The notes beneath the pieces are model-generated. The model saw only the letters and a program-made list of their open reading frames with translations. It made no database searches and was not told the DNA's origin. This document shows positions 12,451 through 24,900 of a DNA stretch of 64,000 bases, piece after piece. Every line of letters begins with the position of its first letter. Positions within the stretch are counted from its first letter, which is position 1. Origin of the DNA: Mytilus californianus (taxonomy: Eukaryota > Mollusca > Bivalvia > Mytilida > Mytilidae); assembly GCF_021869535.1 (NCBI RefSeq), contig NW_026262690.1, forward strand, positions 86,721,995-86,785,994, read 5' to 3'. The translations under genes were made by a program, and so were the position numbers.

Positions 12451-12804
12451 ACTATATCTTGTGTAATTTGGGAACTTGATGTTGATGGCAGATCGTTGAT
12501 AGTTCCCAGAGGTGGATTTAGGGGGGGCTGGGGTGCCTGGGCCCCCCTTTCTGGAGCTTCATTCATGGTTAATCTAGACTTTTTACCGGTTCTACTACGA
12601 ATTTTATCTAGTTTGGCCACCCTTTTTCGAAATTCTTGATCCGCATATGTTTCCTGATAATTGTTTTCATATTTTATAGACATAAGTCAGGTCCTGACTT
12701 AAAAAAAAAACTTTAAACAAGCTGATTAATAACAAGCATGTATTTTTAATTGTCAGATGTTGACATTTGGATGTTTGGTTTTTGTTTTTGTTTTTTTTTT
12801 TTCA

Positions 12805-13400
12805 TGGCCCGCCGTAGCGGAGGGGGCATTAAGTTTTACCCTTGTCCGTCTGTACGTACGTACGTACGTCCCATAATTGCTTTGCGTTCTCTAACTTTAG
12901 TTTGCCTCAACCAAATGTTATGAAAATTATACACAATGCTTATTACCACAAAATACAGATCAAGTTTGAATTGTGGTGGCGTCACTTTTACTGTTCTAGA
13001 GTTATGCCCCTTTACAAATGAAAAAAATGCTGAAATTTTCGTTTTCGTTCTCTAACTTTAGTTTGCCTCAACCAAATGTTATGAAACTTATACACAATGC
13101 TTATTACCACAAAACATAGATCAACTTTGAATATTGGTGGCGTCACTTTTACCGTTCTATAGAGTTATGCCCCTTTACAAATGGAAAAATTGCTGAAATA
13201 TTCGTTTCTGTTCTCTAACTTTAGTTTGCCTCAACCAAACGTTATGAAACTTATAAACATTGCTTATTACCACAAAAGTAAGATCAAGTACAAATTTGGG
13301 TAGCGTCACTTTTACAGTTCTTGAGTTATGTCCCTTTATAACGTTATATGCAAGCGTTGGCATCATCTGTGTCCCATGGACACATTCCCCATTTATTTTT
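12805..13400 (+). mobile_element. Family A tandem-core element, copy 2 (complete)
   Basis: The head 'GCCCGCCGTAGCGGAGGGGG' can fold back on itself. It is followed by 'CCCTTGTCCGTCTGTACG', a (GTAC)n tract, three units of about 162 bp and the 'CCATGGACACATTCCCCATT' tail. This copy shows the full order: hairpin head, microsatellite, tandem core, tail. Non-coding. Confidence 0.75.
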
Positions 13401-14361
13401 TTTGTGTCGTTGGGTTGCTTTCTCATTGACGCATTCAATACAACTTATTTTATTTGTATTCTTTTTTAATATCCTTTCAGAGTAATAGCTAAATTAAGTT
13501 TAATGGAAAAATCAAATTGAACGAACTGAATAGAAATTCTATGTGCCATGCAAACAAATCATTTTATTGACCTTTTGTATTCCTACCGGGATTGAGGGAC
13601 CACGCCATTTAAAAAAAATCTTGCTAAGTAAGCGAGTCGAATATTCTTAATGTTTATGTACACAATAATTTGAAAGAAAACGCTCTTTTCAAATATAGGA
13701 GCCCAATAAAGATCCGTGCAAAACGCCCCACGTCGGGAAATCCAAAGGGAAGATAAATGATGCAAAACTTGAAATTTATCAAATATTCAGCAACGAGCCT
13801 TGTAACAAAAACTAGAAATCAAATCTGCCAAATTTCATGTGGAGACAAAGAGATTAGAAAATATACAAGATATATTCAAATTGGGATAAAATTCGTAAAT
13901 GCCCAACGTCAGAATATCTACACATGCCGTTTTTGTTATTTTCATTAATAACTGTGATGTGGGAGCGAAATAGGTCACCAAATACAATGATTTGATAAAC
14001 CAAACATTCGAAAACCAGGAATGTATAAATTTTACATTTACGTCGAATAAACGCTAGAGCATCTATATTATATAAACATTGTATATGAGTTGTTAAGTCT
14101 TCATAGGACCCTTAAATTGCATTTAACAGGTTTATTCTTAGCATGGGATATTAAGGTACTCCGTAGAATCTAACCCAAAGTGAGTATATCAGAAGATGAA
14201 TTGGTTTATGGATCAACAAGAAGTCAGTCAAGCGTTTAGAATCTCGTTTAATATTAGTAATAGTAATAAGTAGATATTAATTGCTAGTAAGTGGCATTAT
14301 AATAACGACATAAAAGACAAAATATGGGTTTCCAAATATCGTCCGAAAGATATGAAATTTT

Positions 14362-14395
14362 TACCCCCCCCCCCCCCCCCCCCCAAAAAAAAATT
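14362..14395 (+). repeat. Poly-C tract followed by poly-A
   Basis: An uninterrupted run of more than 20 C bases and then A9. The length is likely to be variable and error-prone in assembly. Confidence 0.8.
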
Positions 14396-15544
14396 ATATG
14401 ATATCAAATAGACGTACAGACACACATTTTGTTCAAGTGAAAAGACTTTAATCTCTTGTTTTGAATTTTGATTAGAATGATTTAAGTCGAACACGTCGAA
14501 GCCAATGTTAACAAGCTTTGTTTCAAGGTCTTAAAACACTTTATTACTTTCGATTCATAGCGGACGTGTTTGTGACGTTTAATTGAGTTCAAACTTTCGT
14601 GCAAAATGTTTAACATTTATAACTGTAACTATTGCTAATAATTGTCTGTTAAAGTACACCATACGTTATTTGATCTCGAACTTTTGAGTTTAAATACTAG
14701 TACTTTTAAGACCTCCATCTAAGGTCCAGTTAGTTGCAGCTGATCATTCGAAGATTACATGCAGTAATTTTCAATTTAACAGCCTACGACATTCACTTGT
14801 GACAAGCTATGAATGAATGAAAATAGCTACGATCACAAGATATGCATGCTCCCACGCCTACGACTATTTTGAAAAAGACCAATGTAGATTCCAAAAACAA
14901 AACTATTAGTTCCAAAAACGTATATCCGTTTTCAGCATGTGAAATTATACAACTCATTAGATTGTAGGAACTGTTGTTAATATCCAGACCATAAATCGCA
15001 CATAATTCCGATAACAGCGCAATCAATATGGATAAATTGTTTTGCCCTTTGTCCTTTTGGATTCCAGTGGGGTAATACCTGCTCGGAAAAGATACAATCC
15101 GAAATCGAGTCGATTTTGTCATAGTGTCAATTTTTGTTTTAAAAAGCTAATTAATCGCTTTACTTATAATCTCAGTTGATTATCGGGTTAGGGAAAGTTC
15201 AAATACGTATATAATTATTAATGATGAGTTGATTGTAGAAAATGTACGACATAGAACATTCATTTTGCCGTGACATGAGTGCGAAGTGGTGGTGACGGTT
15301 GTATGTGTGTTTTTTTTTTTATTATTGGGGGAGGGAGTAGATCTATTGTCCATATTGTGCGGTAAGGGCGTTATTCGACATAATTTTCACTGAAATTTAA
15401 ACTTGCAGGAAGATTTCCATTTTTGTCTAGTCAAAAGATGAGCTCATCATGAGGCAATTAAAAATAAAAAAACAGATAGTTTTTACGATCAGTCACGTCA
15501 TAATAAATATATTGTCGTGACGTTATGGAAAAAAGCCTTTTCAT

Positions 15545-16290
15545 TCGTTTTTTGTTGAGCCTACGACGTCTGTCGCAGAAAGCGGGGCAAAGGGATCGTG
15601 ATCCGGCGGCGTTAACTTACTTCCTAAAAGCTTAATATGTAAGAAGATAGAAGACCTGGATGCTTCATACTTTGTATATAGATGCCTTATGTTATGAAGT
15701 TTCTGTCTGTTACATGTTCGTTGTCATTGACCTCATTGTTTATGGTTCAGTGACTACTAGAAAAAATAAGATTTTTGTAACGTTAATATCTCTCTCATTA
15801 TGAATAATCATGAGGATAACTATATTTAGAATGTGCGTACCTTGTCAGGTCTTCGTGCCTGTCAGACAGTTTCACTCGACCTCGACCTCATTTCATGGAT
15901 CAGTGAACAAGGTTAAGTTTTTGTGATCAAGTCCACATATCAGATACTATAAGCAATAGGTCTACTATATTTGGTGTATGGAATGATTGTAAGGTGTGCA
16001 TGTCCAACTGGCAGGGGTCATCTGCCCTTGACCTCATTTTCACGGTTCATTGGTCAATATAAAGTTTTCAGGGTTTGGTCTGTTTCTTGTATACTAAAAG
16101 CAATAAGTCAATTTATATTCGGTGTATGGAATGATTGTAAGGTATACATGTATTTCTCGCTTGGTTTATCCGACCTTGACCTGTGAATGTGATACTTGTA
16201 GTAAAACTTTATATTTAGGACTATCAACATAAAATCAATGGTCAGTAAAGCAAACGAGACATTTCAGCGTGTGCACTCTTAAGTTATGCA
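15545..16290 (+). mobile_element. Family C tandem-core element, copy 2
   Basis: Head 'TTGTTGAGCCTACGACGTCT' and 'GATCCGGCGGCG'. The core units carry 'CCTTGACCTCATTTTCA' and 'TGTATGGAATGATTGTAAGG'. It ends with 'GAGACATTTCAGCGTGTGCA'. It is about 745 bp, intact relative to the nested copy at 21.3-25.8 kb, and lies inside the intron. Confidence 0.75.
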
Positions 16291-16443
16291 TTGATTGTGG
16301 TCTATTTTCAACAGATTTTGGACCCACAAATATGGAGCACATGCAATTAAGTACAAACAAAATAATTTACCAGGAAAAACAGCCCTCATACAAGTGTTTA
16401 CTACACGCGAAAATATGTTAGTTTATAGTATATAATTTAAAGC

Positions 16444-17275
16444 TCACCTGGCCATACGGGCAGTGTTGTCTTTTCCCCATTACCTGGCGTCTGTCGTCGT
16501 CGTCGTCAGTCGTCTGTCATCGTCCGCCCATTGTTCACAAACTTTTACAAAAATCTCCTTTGAAATTACTGAGCCAAATTTAACCAAACTTGGCCACAAT
16601 TATCACTGGGGTATCTAGCAAAGGCACTTGTCTTTGAAAAAAACCTATATACTTTAATATAACACGTTGTATAGAAACTTCATCTCAAATAAGTCAAACG
16701 ACTAGAATTGTCAGTCAAATCATTGTCAGTTGACTCCATATTAGATTCATTGCCCTTATTTTTTACCAGTTTTTGGTGTAATTGCCTATTAGTTTGAAAC
16801 TATGGTATATAGAGAGCAACTTGAAATAGAAAAAGTGATCCACAAGGCAATACCTCCAAATAAGTTGGTATTTCTGAAATCGTTTGTCAACTCTTTATAT
16901 GAGTAAGTGCCCTTAAATGACAATTTTTACTAATTCATTGCGTGTCTGCCTATTATCATGAAGGCTATATAAGATAGATAGAAACTTTAAGAAGCAAAAT
17001 TGATCAGCAAGGTAAGATTTGCAAATATGCCAGCATATATGACTTATAGGACTTATTGCCCTTTAATGACGATATTTTTTTTTACCTTTTTTGTGTTTTG
17101 ATAACATTTAAGAAGCTAGGGATAAACTGTACACTGAACAGAAAAAAATGATGAAGTAGTACAAATTCAACAAAAAAGAGAATTTAGTTATAAATTATAT
17201 TCTAGTCTGCAATGTTTGAAAATGTCAATTGTCGAAGAGCGCATAGATCTAGGTGAGCGACATTAGAGCCTCTAG
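16444..17275 (+). mobile_element. Family G element (Helitron-like ends?), copy 1
   Basis: It starts 'AGCTCACCTGGCC', then a (GTC)n stretch near 16492-16510, then loosely repeated units ('TTGCCCTTAAATGACAATTT'). It ends 'AGGTGAGCGACATTAGAGCC' followed by TCTAG. The better copy at 55.6-56.4 kb has a 6-bp hairpin directly before CTAG, which resembles a Helitron 3' end. Here the hairpin has decayed. No Rep/helicase coding is present, so it would be non-autonomous. Confidence 0.5.
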
Positions 17276-17662
17276 TTCATTTTATATTACTTCAATTTTT
17301 AGGACAAATAGGGCCTCCAAACTGGAAAAAAATTATAAAATTGAAGGCAAATTTTTATTTTCTAATGAAAATTATAGCAAAAAAAACAAAAACAAATAAA
17401 CATTGATTTAAACAACAATTCGTATTCCTGTATGTTATTCACCAAAATAGTTTTACTATGATTCAAGTTGTCAAATTGTTTGTTCCGAGGGAGAAAAAAA
17501 ACATGCTCAAACGTCCACAAAAGATGAATTGTCGTCTCACGAAAAGTCATTACAATAAGATATAGAAGGGAACGTACAGCTATTTTTCTTAATGGTGCTA
17601 AATGAAAAGCTCTTTGAGTGTGCACATCCTTCAGACGTTTTTTTTTCCTATTTTTTACATTA

Positions 17663-17942
17663 GGGAGCTACCATTTGATTTTTATGGGGGGCTAGGATGA
17701 AAAATGTTGTCCTGCATTTTTTTTTAGTTGTAATCTCTATGCTGCCTTTTTATTTTTCACTCTGTTCGGTCCTGCCTTTTTTTTTAAAGTTTATCCTGAC
17801 TTTTTTTACCTAAATTGTCATCCTGACTTTTTTTTTTTTGCAAATGTCTCATCCTGCCTTTTTTTTTACTCAAAACTCCTGTCCTGCCTATTTTTTTCAA
17901 ATTTCATCCTAGCCCCCCCATAATAATCAAATGGTAGCTCCC
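17663..17942. mobile_element. PIF/Harbinger-type MITE, copy 1
   Basis: It begins 'GGGAGCTACCATTTGATTTT' and ends with the inverted complement (..AAATGGTAGCTCCC); the arms are about 38 bp. It is flanked by TTA on both sides (17660-17662 and 17943-17945). A 3-bp TWA duplication is the signature of PIF/Harbinger. The interior is T-rich with repeated 'TCCTGCCTTTTTTTT'. No transposase. Confidence 0.8.
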
Positions 17943-18211
17943 TTAGAAACTAGCATCCATGACGCGCTCGCGTGTGTAACGTAAACTGGAATAGGCGTGC
18001 CTTCACTTCTCTATAACATTTATTTATGAAATTTAGCCCACCAATCTGCATATTTGCTTGCGCAATTTTTTGTTCATCTCATTGCGGGATTCGAACCCTT
18101 GCTTCTGTGACATTGTGTCATCAACGCCTGTAGTGTGTCCAGTGCCTATATCTATATATATGTGTATGTGTTAAACTGTTACATTGCAATTCTTATCTTT
18201 TTTCTTCACAG

Positions 18212-18690
18212 ATGGTGCCTGTAAGCAAGTGTCGTGTCCTAGGTTTAAAGTCTGTATGGAAAACATGCAGGGATTGCCACTATGTACTTGTCCAAACCCA
18301 TTTGTTTGCAAAGGCCGACGGAGACACGTTTGTGGCAAAGATGGAAATACGTATGAATCTAGGTGTCACTTGAGAGTTACATCATGTCACAAATCAAAAC
18401 GCATCAGAATGGCCCACAAGGGGGCGTGTGGAATGGTAGGAACACAGGAACACGGAACAAATGTAAAATATAAAGAGACAGAATTTGATATAAGTGCCAA
18501 ACGACGAAAAAATAGAAAACAATTAAAGCGAAAAAACAAAAAATCCAAGAAAAGACGGAGACGTAAACAGAAAAATAGAAAAAATAGAAGAACGAAAAGA
18601 AGACGTACGCTTGGACCTAAAGCTAAGAGAGCGAAGAAAGAAAGAAGGAAAAATAATTTAAAAGATAAAACTGCATTGAAGAATGGATAA
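18212..18690 (+). CDS. Secreted Cys-rich/follistatin-like protein, exon 2
   Basis: Encodes residues 75-233, continuing the phase-1 codon from 10224 (GAT, Asp). Residues about 78-147 form a ten-cysteine follistatin-type module with an embedded Kazal domain: CKQVSC, KVC, LCTC, FVC, then HVCGKDGNTYESRC and HKGAC at the end. Residues about 170-230 are an extreme Lys/Arg tail (for example KKSKKRRRRKQKNRKNRR) with almost no hydrophobic residues. Such a tail could bind heparan sulfate or other polyanions outside the cell, or act as a nucleolar signal if the protein is mis-sorted; this is inference. The Cys-rich plus follistatin/Kazal order resembles IGFBP-related and KAZALD-type secreted regulators, but I cannot name an orthologue. 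The frame ends in TAA. Confidence 0.8.
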
Positions 18691-19156
18691 TCATATAGTA
18701 TATATGATAATCTGAAACAAAAGATCTCAAATGTACAGCCAGTATCAATTCCGCATATGTATAAAACTTCTAACTTATTCAAAAGACTGTATTTACAGCA
18801 TAATGAACCCTTGAATCACCATTGTTTCATGAAACTGATTTGGAGAAGAACTTAATTCAGTACTATTTGCGTTTAACCAATCACAGACTTTTACACATTC
18901 CGACAGAACTGTGATATTTCTAACAAACTTACACTCTCGTCTGCTAAAACACAGTTGGTTGGATATTTAAGGAAACGATTTGTGCCGGACATTTTTTGCA
19001 ACAATTACTGCCTGATTTAAAGCTGTTATATTAGGTTCATTCATTGTTGACTTGAAACGAATACGATTAGGTTCATTAATTGATGTATAAATGTATTTTC
19101 AAGATTGTTAATTGTTTTTGTAAATGTTGTTAATCATTCTTAAATGTAAGTCTTTC

Positions 19157-19162
19157 ATTAAA
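19157..19162 (+). terminator. Possible polyadenylation signal (ATTAAA)
   Basis: A variant hexamer about 470 bp after the stop codon of the secreted-protein gene, in AT-rich sequence. Plausible 3' end signal but unverified. Confidence 0.35.
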
Positions 19163-19254
19163 ATTGTATTATTTGCAAAATAGATAAAATTATTGATATA
19201 CCTAGATCCTAGTCCAGTTCTTAGTCTAATCCATTAAAAATTCTCATAAATATA

Positions 19255-20400
19255 AAGTAAGGAGATCTGGTATAATTGCCAAAAATCTTAAAACATGTAG
19301 ATATCACAAGAGTGAGCATTCTCAAAATATGGAGAGCATTCTAAAAAAAATATACGAAGATGTCAAAAGAGGACGCAATCTACAAATATGCAATCTGATG
19401 TAAATTCAGACCTTCATTAACTCGCGTACTCGTAAATATATGAGTATAACGAAATCACAGAACTATATTTTAATTAGATTGACAAATATGAAGATATCAA
19501 AATAATGAGCACTATTTAAATATGGAGAAATAAAAAAATTGAACAATCTACAAATATGAAGATATGAAAATATGAAGATGTAAAAAGAGTGAGCAATTTA
19601 CAAATATGAAGATATCAAAAAGAGTGAGCAATCTAAAAAAAAAACATTAAGCCATCATAACATGCAGTGAACAATCTAAAAATATGAAAACAAAATAAAT
19701 ACAGTGATCAATCTTTAGATATGCAGAAATCAAAAGAATGAGCTATATAAAATTGAATTTGAATATACCAAAATTAAGATCAATTTAAAGATGTGAAGAT
19801 ATAATAAGAGTGAGCAATTGGAATAATGAAGCAATCAAAGACTGAGCAATCTAAAACTTTCAGAAATCAAAAGAATAAGCAATCTAAAACTTTGAATATA
19901 TCATAAGAGTTTAAAAATATGAAGATATAAATAGAGTGCGCAATCTAAGAAAAAAATAGGAAGATATCAAAAGAGTGAGCAATTTTAAAATATGAAGATA
20001 TACATAGAATGAGCAATCTAAATAATGAAGGAATCAAAAGAGTGAGCAATATTAAAATATGAAGATATAAATAGAATGAGCAATCTAAATAATGAAGGAA
20101 TCAAAAGAGTGAGCAATCTAAAAAATATGAACAATATCAAAAATGAGCAATCTAGAAAATGAAGCCATCACAAGAGTGACAATCTAAAAGTTTGAATATA
20201 TCAAAAGAGTAAGCGATCTAAATATATGAAGATATCAACAGATTGAGCAATCTAAAATAGAATATACCAAAAGAGTGAGCAATCTAAAAATTAGAATATA
20301 TCAAAAGTGCGCAATCTAGAAATATGAAGATATCAAAAAAGTGAGCAATCTAAAAATAGTCAGAAACCAAAGGAGTGAGCAGTCTAAAATAAAATCCTAA
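19255..20400 (+). repeat. Degenerate 30-36 bp tandem array
   Basis: More than 25 diverged units of the type 'AATATGAAGATATCAAAAGA' plus 'GTGAGCAATCTAA'. Unit length varies, and locally doubled units are seen around 19980-20110. The array runs directly into a truncated Naiad tail. Confidence 0.85.
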
Positions 20401-20407
20401 GCAGCAG

Positions 20408-21095
20408 GACATACATGATTCACTTATAGGGTCTTTGCATCGGAAATAAACACATTTATTCTAAAACCAGTTGTTGGCATGATACGGGTTATGTTCTTCT
20501 CGTATATTTTATGATGGTGTGATATTAAACTCGTATCGGGAGGGATTGTGCTTGATTTTCATATGACGAAGACATAATCTTTCAATCAGTTTAATTGAGA
20601 TCTGGAGCTGGCATGCCAGTAACTGCAATAGTCCTTTGTTAATTTATGTATCATTGTCATTTTGCTTAGTTTCTTTTGTTACCTATTTTGACATCGGACT
20701 CGGAATTCTTTTTAACTGAGTTTTACTGTGCGTATTGCTGTGTATTTGTTAATTCTACATTGGCTAGAGGTACAGGGGTTAGGGTTGAGATCTCACAAAA
20801 CATGTTTAACCCCGCCGCATTTTTTGCGCCTGTCCCAAGTCAGGAGCCTCTGGCCTTTGTTAGTCTTGTATATTTTTTAATTTTAGTTCATTTAAATGTT
20901 TTGGAGTTTAGTGTGACGTCCATTTTCATTGAACTAGTACACATTTTTGTTTAGGGGCCAGCTGAAGCCTGCCTCCAGGTGCGGGATTTTCTCGCTATGA
21001 TGAAGACCCATAGGTGGCCGTCGGCTGTTGTCTGCACTTTGGTCGGGTTGTTGTCTCTTTGACATATTCCCCATTTACATTCTCAATTTTTTTAA
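20408..21095 (+). mobile_element. 5'-truncated Naiad-family copy (3' end only)
   Basis: It begins within the last ten or so RT codons (DSLIGSLHR, then a stop), continues through a SECIS-like hairpin, and then the 3' region: 'CCTGTCCCAAGTCAGGAGCC', 'GGGGCCAGCTGAAG' and the end near 'TTCCCCATTTACATTCTCAA'. It is homologous, in the opposite orientation, to 34029-34680. It is diverged enough to be an older insertion. 5' truncation is typical of target-primed retrotransposition. Confidence 0.85.
20498..20575 (+). promoter_or_regulatory. SECIS-like hairpin in truncated Naiad copy
   Basis: Core ATGA at 20511-20514, 12 nt, AAAC at 20527-20530, an apical segment, then TGAT at 20553-20556. Compared with the hairpin at 34562-34607, four stem positions differ, and every difference turns a Watson-Crick pair into a G-U pair, so pairing is kept. 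The apical loop varies freely. This pattern supports selection on an RNA structure. Confidence 0.7.
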
Positions 21096-21279
21096 CATTA
21101 TGACCAAATGAGAATAGACGAGAAGACAAACAATTAAGAGCATTCCATTTAATATCCGAAAAAGGAGGTGGATGGTTACCTTGTCAAAGGCCCTCTAAGA
21201 AAATTTGTGGCAAATTTCAGTCCCTCAGATGCTTGGTTTTAAACTCCTCATCTGCCAAATCGTGCCATCAACACCTAAT

Positions 21280-21822
21280 TTTTGTCGAGCCTGCGACTTT
21301 TGTCGCAGAAAGCTCAAAATAGGGATAGTGATCCGGCGGCGGCGGCGGCGGCGTTAGCTAACTTCTTGAAAGCTTTATATTTTAGAAGCTAGAAGACCTG
21401 GATGCTTCATACTTTGTATATAGATGCCTTATGTTACGAAGTTTCCGTCTGTCATATGTCCATTGTCCTTGACCTCATTTTCATGGTTCAGTGACTACTT
21501 GAAAAAAAAGTCAACATTTTTTGTAATGTTAATTTCTTTCTTATTATGAGATAATAGGATTATTATATTTAGTATGTGCGTACCTTGCAAGGTCCTCATG
21601 CCCGTCAGACAATTTTCATTTGACCTCGACCTCATTTCATGGATCAGTGAACAAGGATAAGTTTTTTCGTGGTCAAGTCCATATATCAGATACTATAAGC
21701 AGTAGGTCTACTATATTTGGTATATGGAATGATTGTAAGGTGTACATGTCCAACTGGTAGGTGTCATCTGACCTTGACCTCATTTTCATGGTTCAGTGGT
21801 CAAAGTTAAGTTTTTAAGTTTT
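21280..21822 (+). mobile_element. Family C element, copy 3, left part
   Basis: Head 'TTTTGTCGAGCCTGCGACTT' with its GCGAC/GTCGC hairpin, then a (GGC)n tract at about 21333-21352 and core units ('TGACCTTGACCTCATTTTCA'). It is interrupted at about 21822 by the family E element and resumes after about 25165. Confidence 0.75.
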
Positions 21823-21869
21823 TATACGACCGCAAAAAAATTTTGCGGTCGTATATTGGTATGACGTTG

Positions 21870-21907
<38 letters not shown>

Positions 21908-24900
21908 TGGCGTCGTCCGGCGTCGTCCGAAGACACATTGGTTTTCGCACTCTAACTTTAGTTTAAGTGAATGAATCTCTATGAAATTTTACCATAAGGT
22001 TCAATACCACAAAAGGAAGGTTGGGATTGATTTTGGGGGTTATGGTACCAACAGTTAAGGAATAATGGGCCAAAAAGGGGCCAAAAATAAGCATTTTTGT
22101 AACTTCCAGACATAACTTGTGTGTTAGTGTATGAATCTCTCTGACATTGTACCACAAGGTTCCATATCACACAGGGAATGCTGGGATTGATTTTGGGGGT
22201 AATTGCCTCAAAATATTAGGAATTAGGGGCCAAAAAAGGGGCAAAAAACAAGCATTTTTCCAGTTTCATGACAATAACTTGTGTGTAAGTGTATGGATCT
22301 TTCTGAAATTGTACTACAAGGTTCCATATCACAAAGGGAAAGCTGGAATTGAGTTTGGGGGTAATAGCCCAAAACGTTTAGGAAAAAGGGGCCAAAAAGG
22401 GTTCAAAAATAATCATTTTTCTAGTTTCCAGACAATAACTTGTGTTCAAGTGTATGGATCTCTGTGAAATTGTACCACAAGTATCCATATCACACAGGGA
22501 ATGCTGGGATTGATTTTGGGGGTAATTGCCTCAAAATATTAGGAATTAGGGGCCAAAAAAGGGGCAAAAAACAAGCATTTTTCCAGTTTCATGACAATAA
22601 CTTGTGTGTAAGTGTATGGATCTTTCTGAAATTGTACTACAAGGTTCCATATCACAAAGGGTAAGCTGGAATTAAGTTTGGGGGTAATAGCCCAAAACGT
22701 TTAGGAATAAGGGGCCAAAAAGGGTTCAAAAATAATCATTTTTCTAGTTTCCAGACAATAACTTGTGTTCAAGTGTATGGATCTCTGTGAAATTGTACCA
22801 CAAGTATCCATATCACACAGGGAATGCTGGGATTGATTTTGGGGGTAATTGCCTCAAAATATTAGGAATTAGGGGCCAAAAAAGGGGCAAAAAACAAGCA
22901 TTTTTCCAGTTTCATGACAATAACTTGTGTGTAAGTGTGTGGATCTTTCTGAAATTGTACTACAAGGTTCCATATCACAAAGGGAAAGCTGGAATTGAGT
23001 TTGGGTGTAATTGCCCAAAACGTGTAGGAATAAGGGGCTAAAAAGGGTCCAAAAATAAGCATTTTTCTAGTTTCCAGACAATAACTTGTGTTCAAGTGTA
23101 TGGATCTCTCTGAAATTGTACTGCAAGGTACCATACCACAAAGGGAAGGCTGGGATTGATTTTGGGGGTAATTGCCTAATCTAACCGTGTATTTAGATTC
23201 TTAATTTTTGGTCTTGTTTTCAAATTGGTCTACATTAAGGTCCAAAGGGTCCAAAATTAAACTTAGTTTGATTTTAACAAAAATTGAATTCTTGGGGTTC
23301 TTTGATATGCTGAATCTAAACATGTACTTAGTTTTTTTATTATGGGCCCAGTATTCAAGTTGGTCCAAATCGGGGTCCAAAATTAAACTTTGTTTGATTT
23401 CAACAAAAATTGAATATAAGGGGTTCTTCGATATGCTGAATCTAACCATATATTTAGATTTTTGATATTTGGGCCCGGTTATCAAATTGGTTCACATTGA
23501 GGTTTAAAGGGTCCAAAATTGAACTTTATTTGATTTCATCAAAAATTGAATTCTTGGGGTTCTTTGATATGCTGAATCTAACCATGGATTTAGATTTTGG
23601 ATATTGGAATACCACAAAGGGATGGTAAGAATTGTCTTTGGGAGTTATGGCTCAAACCGTTAAGGAATAAGGTGCAAAAAAGGGGGGGAAAAGGGTTTCC
23701 AGGTTAATGGACAATTACTTAAGCACAAAACATAATTTAAAAGGCAGTGTAAGGTTGGTAATTGAAACTCATTTGAATATCTCACCTAAACTGCTTTTAA
23801 ATTATGTATATTGGAAATTTGCCAAAAACTTTATTATTAATAAATTCCATTGGAAATTTGCCAAGTAATTTAGTTTAATGAACTTCATTGGAAATTTGCC
23901 AATATAAAATGTTGCTGATGGAGCTTTTTTGTTTATCTCACCTAAACTGCTTTTAAATTATGTATATTGGAAATTTGCCAAAAACTTTATTATTAATAAA
24001 TTCCATGGGAAATTGGCCAATAACTTTAGTTTAATGAACTTCATTGGAAATTTGCCAAAAACTTTATTTTTAATAAATTTCATTGGAAATTTGCCAATAA
24101 CTTTAGTTTAATAAACTTCATTGCATTTTTTCTAGTTTCCAGACAATAACTTGTGTGTAAGTGTATGGATCTCTCTAAAATTGTCCTGGGGGGGGGGGGG
24201 TAGGGGGGGGGGACGGGGGGTGCGAAAAGGGGGGGGGATTTTTTTCCCCAATTTTTTCGGGTTCATATTTTTTTTCTTCAAAGTTTTTGTAATCTTCAAT
24301 TGCACAGTATTGCGCAATAACAAGAAATCTCCAATTGCACAGTATTGCGCAATTTCACAGTATTGGGCAATAGCAAGAAATCTTCAATTGCATAGTATTG
24401 CGCAAAAGCAAGAAATCTTTAATTGCACAGTATTGCGCAACAACACAGTATTGCGCAATAGCACAGTATTGCACAATAGCACAGTATTGCGCAATAGCAA
24501 GAAATCTTCAATTACACAGTATTGCGCAATAGCAAGAAATCTTCAATTGCACAGTATTGTGCAATAGCAAGAAATCTTCAATTGAAAATAAATACAAATC
24601 TTTTAACCAATTTCAATGGGATTCATTTAAAGTCTTTAATTTTTGGGGGTTCTTACCTTGTATTACTTTTTTGGATATTGGGCCCCATTTTTAAATTGGT
24701 CTACATTGAGGTCAAAAGGGTCCAAAATTAAACTTTGTTTGATTTCATCAAAAACTGAATGATTGCAGCTGTATGATATGCTGAATCTTATTGTGTATTT
24801 AGATTTTTTATTTTGGGCCCTGTTTTCAAATTAGTCCATATTAAGGTTTGAAGGGTCCAAAATTAAAATTTTGATTGATTTCAACTAAAATTAAATTTTT

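Larger units (their letters stand above)
10225..18211 (+). other. 7,987-bp intron of the secreted-protein gene
   Basis: GT donor at 10225. The acceptor is a pyrimidine-rich 'TTTTTTCTTCACAG' ending at 18211. The intron carries family B (about 11.4 kb), family F (12.2 kb), family A (12.8 kb), family C (15.5 kb), family G (16.4 kb) and a Harbinger-type MITE (17.7 kb), so most of its length is mobile DNA. Between these I see no other exon. Confidence 0.8.

Noticed and set aside
18387-18782. 131-residue minus-strand hydrophobic frame
   Set aside because: Shadow of the Lys/Arg-rich exon on the plus strand.
22147-23041. Repeated near-identical 75-106 residue frames (GNAGIDFGGNCLKILG...)
   Set aside because: Products of the 323-bp tandem core of family E. 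The units are also open on the other strand, and there is no start or splice context.
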